Shown: positions 61,130 through 64,000 of the stretch, piece after piece | Layout of the letters: every line of letters begins with the position of its first letter | How positions within the stretch are numbered: position 1 is the stretch's first letter | Assembly (NCBI RefSeq): GCF_024749285.1 | Contig: NZ_CP087196.1 | Coordinates: forward strand, 2,480,001 to 2,544,000 | Source: Pseudomonas sp. B21-015 | GTDB taxonomy: Bacteria > Pseudomonadota > Gammaproteobacteria > Pseudomonadales > Pseudomonadaceae | Direction of reading: 5' to 3' | Length of the DNA stretch: 64,000 nt | Notes under the pieces: model-generated | What the model saw: the letters and a program-made list of their open reading frames with translations, nothing else | Told to the model about the DNA's origin: nothing | Databases searched by the model: none | Made by a program: the position numbers and the translations under genes

Positions 61130-63061
61130 ATGACCACAACAAGACTGACCATGGCCCAGGCCCTGGTGAAATTCCTCGATAACCAGTACATCGAGGTCGA
61201 TGGGGTTCAGAGCAAATTCGTCGCCGGGATCTTTACCATTTTCGGCCACGGCAATGTGCTGGGTCTGGGGCAAGCCCTGGAGCAGGACAGCGGCGACCTG
61301 ATCGTCCATCAGGGGCGCAACGAACAAGGCATGGCCCACGCCGCCATCGGTTTCGCCAAGCAACACCTGCGGCGCAAGATCTACGCCTGTTCTTCATCGG
61401 TGGGCCCGGGGGCAGCGAACATGCTGACCGCTGCCGCGACGGCCACCGCCAACCGTATTCCCTTGGTGCTGTTGCCCGGCGACGTTTATGCCTGCCGCCA
61501 ACCGGATCCGGTGCTGCAACAGATCGAGCAGTTCCACGACCTGAGCATCAGCACCAACGATGCGTTCAAGGCCGTGAGCAAATACTGGGACCGCATCAAC
61601 CGTCCCGAGCAATTGATGACGGCGGCGATCCACGCCATGCGCGTGCTTACCGACCCCGCCGAAACCGGCGCCGTGACCCTGGCCTTGCCGCAAGACGTGC
61701 AGGCCGAGGCTTACGACTACCCCGATTACTTCCTGCAAAAACGCGTGCACCGCATCGAGCGCCGTCCGGCCACCGAAGCGATGCTCGGTGATGCGTTGGC
61801 GCTGTTCAAAGGCAAACGCAAGCCACTGATCATCTGCGGCGGCGGGGTCAAATACTCCGGCGCCAATGCAGCGTTGCAGGCGTTCGCCGAGCGCTTCGAT
61901 ATTCCCTTCGCCGAAACCCAGGCCGGCAAAAGCGCGGTGGTGTCCAGCCATCCGCTGAACGTCGGCGGTATCGGCGAAACCGGTTGCCTGGCGGCGAACC
62001 TGCTGGCCAGGGACGCTGATCTGATCATCGGTGTGGGCACTCGCTACAGCGATTTCACCACCGCGTCGAAATCCTTGTTCAAACACCCGGATGTGCAGTT
62101 TCTCAACCTCAATATCAGCCCCTGCGACGCCCTGAAACTCGATGGCGTGCAACTGCTGGCGGACGCCAAAACCGGTTTGCAGGCGCTGGCCGAAGCGCTG
62201 GGCGATTACCGCTCGAGTTGGGGCGATCAACCCCGCCAGGCCAAGGCGCAGCTGGATGAGGAAGTCGATCGAATTTATCAGGTCGAATACTCGGCGAAAG
62301 ATTTCGTCCCGGAAATCAACGACCACCTGGACCCGGCGGTGCTGCGCGAATTCATCGAGTTGACCGGTTCCTGCCTGACCCAAAGCCGGGTACTCGGCGT
62401 GCTCAATGAAACCCTGGCCGATGACGCCGTGATCGTCGCCGCCGCCGGCAGTTTGCCCGGCGACTTGCAGCGCAGCTGGCGCAGCAAGGGCGTGAACACT
62501 TACCACGTCGAGTACGGTTATTCGTGCATGGGTTACGAGGTGAACGCCGCATTGGGCGTGAAGCTCGCCGAGCCTGAGCGCGAGGTCTATGCGCTGGTGG
62601 GCGATGGCTCCTACATGATGCTGCACTCGGAGCTGGCGACCTCGATCCAGGAGCGACGCAAGATCAACGTGGTGCTGCTGGACAACATGACCTTCGGCTG
62701 CATCAACAACCTGCAAATGGAACACGGCATGGACAGCTTCGGCACCGAGTTCCGTTTCCGTAATCCGGAAACCGGCAAGCTCGATGGCGGTTTCGTGCCG
62801 GTGGATTTCGCCATGAGCGCGGCGGCTTACGGCTGCAAGACTTACAAAGTGAACACTGTTGAAGAGTTGCAAGCCGCGTTGGCGGATGCGCGGTTGCAGA
62901 CGGTGTCGACGCTGATCGACATCAAGGTCCTGCCCAAAACCATGATTCACAAATACCTGTCGTGGTGGCGGGTCGGCGTGGCGCAGGTCTCGACCAGCGC
63001 CCGCACCGACGCGGTGGCCAAGACCCTCAACGAACGACTGGCCAAGGCCCGTCAATACTGA
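61130..63061 (+). CDS. iolD: 3D-(3,5/4)-trihydroxycyclohexane-1,2-dione hydrolase IolD
   Basis: 643 residues, a ThDP enzyme of the acetolactate-synthase superfamily with three domains: N-terminal PYR ([39 protein letters not shown] with the catalytic Glu region), central (about 215-360) and PP domain with the ThDP motif GDGSYMM...[14 protein letters not shown] ([20 protein letters not shown] then [12 protein letters not shown]). It opens the inositol-derived ring to 5-deoxy-glucuronate, the substrate of IolB. AAAAGG lies before the ATG, 48 bases after iolI. Confidence 0.95.
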   Translation: MTTTRLTMAQALVKFLDNQYIEVDGVQSKFVAGIFTIFGHGNVLGLGQALEQDSGDLIVHQGRNEQGMAHAAIGFAKQHLRRKIYACSSSVGPGAANMLTAAATATANRIPLVLLPGDVYACRQPDPVLQQIEQFHDLSISTNDAFKAVSKYWDRINRPEQLMTAAIHAMRVLTDPAETGAVTLALPQDVQAEAYDYPDYFLQKRVHRIERRPATEAMLGDALALFKGKRKPLIICGGGVKYSGANAALQAFAERFDIPFAETQAGKSAVVSSHPLNVGGIGETGCLAANLLARDADLIIGVGTRYSDFTTASKSLFKHPDVQFLNLNISPCDALKLDGVQLLADAKTGLQALAEALGDYRSSWGDQPRQAKAQLDEEVDRIYQVEYSAKDFVPEINDHLDPAVLREFIELTGSCLTQSRVLGVLNETLADDAVIVAAAGSLPGDLQRSWRSKGVNTYHVEYGYSCMGYEVNAALGVKLAEPEREVYALVGDGSYMMLHSELATSIQERRKINVVLLDNMTFGCINNLQMEHGMDSFGTEFRFRNPETGKLDGGFVPVDFAMSAAAYGCKTYKVNTVEELQAALADARLQTVSTLIDIKVLPKTMIHKYLSWWRVGVAQVSTSARTDAVAKTLNERLAKARQY

Positions 63062-63097
63062 TTGCCCCATACGAACAACAAATCTGGGAGTCTTTAA

Positions 63098-64000
<903 letters not shown>

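Overview
The window is a GC-rich chromosomal segment that looks like a Pseudomonas of the fluorescens group. The support is the gene content (HglS-type DUF1338 protein next to glcDEF, a fused iolC in an iolCEBAID-G operon, orphan hcp-vgrG-DUF4123 effector loci), many REPIN-type palindromes with the GTGGGAGCGGGCTTGC core, and DUF6124-type small proteins. No rRNA, tRNA or CRISPR was seen.

Layout. (1) 1-9435, minus strand: an exopolysaccharide operon. In transcription order it carries UDP-glucose dehydrogenase, UDP-glucuronate 4-epimerase, priming sugar transferase, a BY-kinase-like ATPase with a damaged P-loop, a Wza-type lipoprotein, a Wzz/GumC protein, a GT4 glycosyltransferase, a Wzy/WaaL-type polymerase and a GT2 (cut by the window edge). 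(2) 9833-16402, plus strand: a sulfatase-fold membrane enzyme, an AttEFGH-like ABC transporter with a CrtC-like lipoprotein, and two small genes. (3) 16403-20045: a periplasmic cyclase-family hydrolase convergent with a hybrid histidine kinase, flanked by two related terminator-bearing repeats. (4) 20046-30597, much of it AT-rich: a graveyard of polymorphic toxin and immunity modules. It holds a frameshifted DUF6124 gene, unknown secreted and immunity-like genes, an Rhs remnant with frameshifted toxin tip and immunity gene, a DUF6896 immunity gene stopped at codon 9, three Imm50-like copies, and an Rhs gene with an HNH-type toxin tip whose 5' part is removed by an IS2-group element. Short GGGGACAGATTTATTTT-type repeats lie at the break points. 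(5) 30598-43266, minus strand: a type VI secretion effector locus, hcp - vgrG - DUF4123 adaptor - VasX-like effector - DUF6708 gene. Below it lies a tandem array of further DUF6708 copies, some broken and some joined to effector tails. (6) 43817-53538: 2-oxoadipate dioxygenase/decarboxylase, glycolate oxidase GlcDEF, an alpha/beta hydrolase, a diguanylate cyclase gene that has lost its GGDEF core, a secreted M20 peptidase and a glutathione transferase, separated by REPINs. (7) 53648-64000: a divergent RpiR-type regulator and the myo-inositol catabolic operon iolC-iolE-iolB-mmsA-iolI-iolD-iolG (iolG cut by the edge). A GGAA-N6-TTCC dyad lies between the regulator and iolC.

How they work together. 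The first operon should make a surface polysaccharide with uronic acid precursors (UDP-Glc to UDP-GlcA to UDP-GalA). The type VI locus should load a pore-forming-type effector on VgrG, and the DUF6708 membrane proteins are the best immunity candidates. The iol operon should convert myo-inositol to acetyl-CoA-level products under an IolR-like repressor. The most unusual parts are the DUF6708/effector-tail array (30.6-36.3 kb), the serially inactivated toxin/immunity modules (23.0-30.6 kb), three copies of an 18-bp dyad upstream of hcp (43.4-43.6 kb), and the kinase-like ATPase lacking its Walker A lysine.
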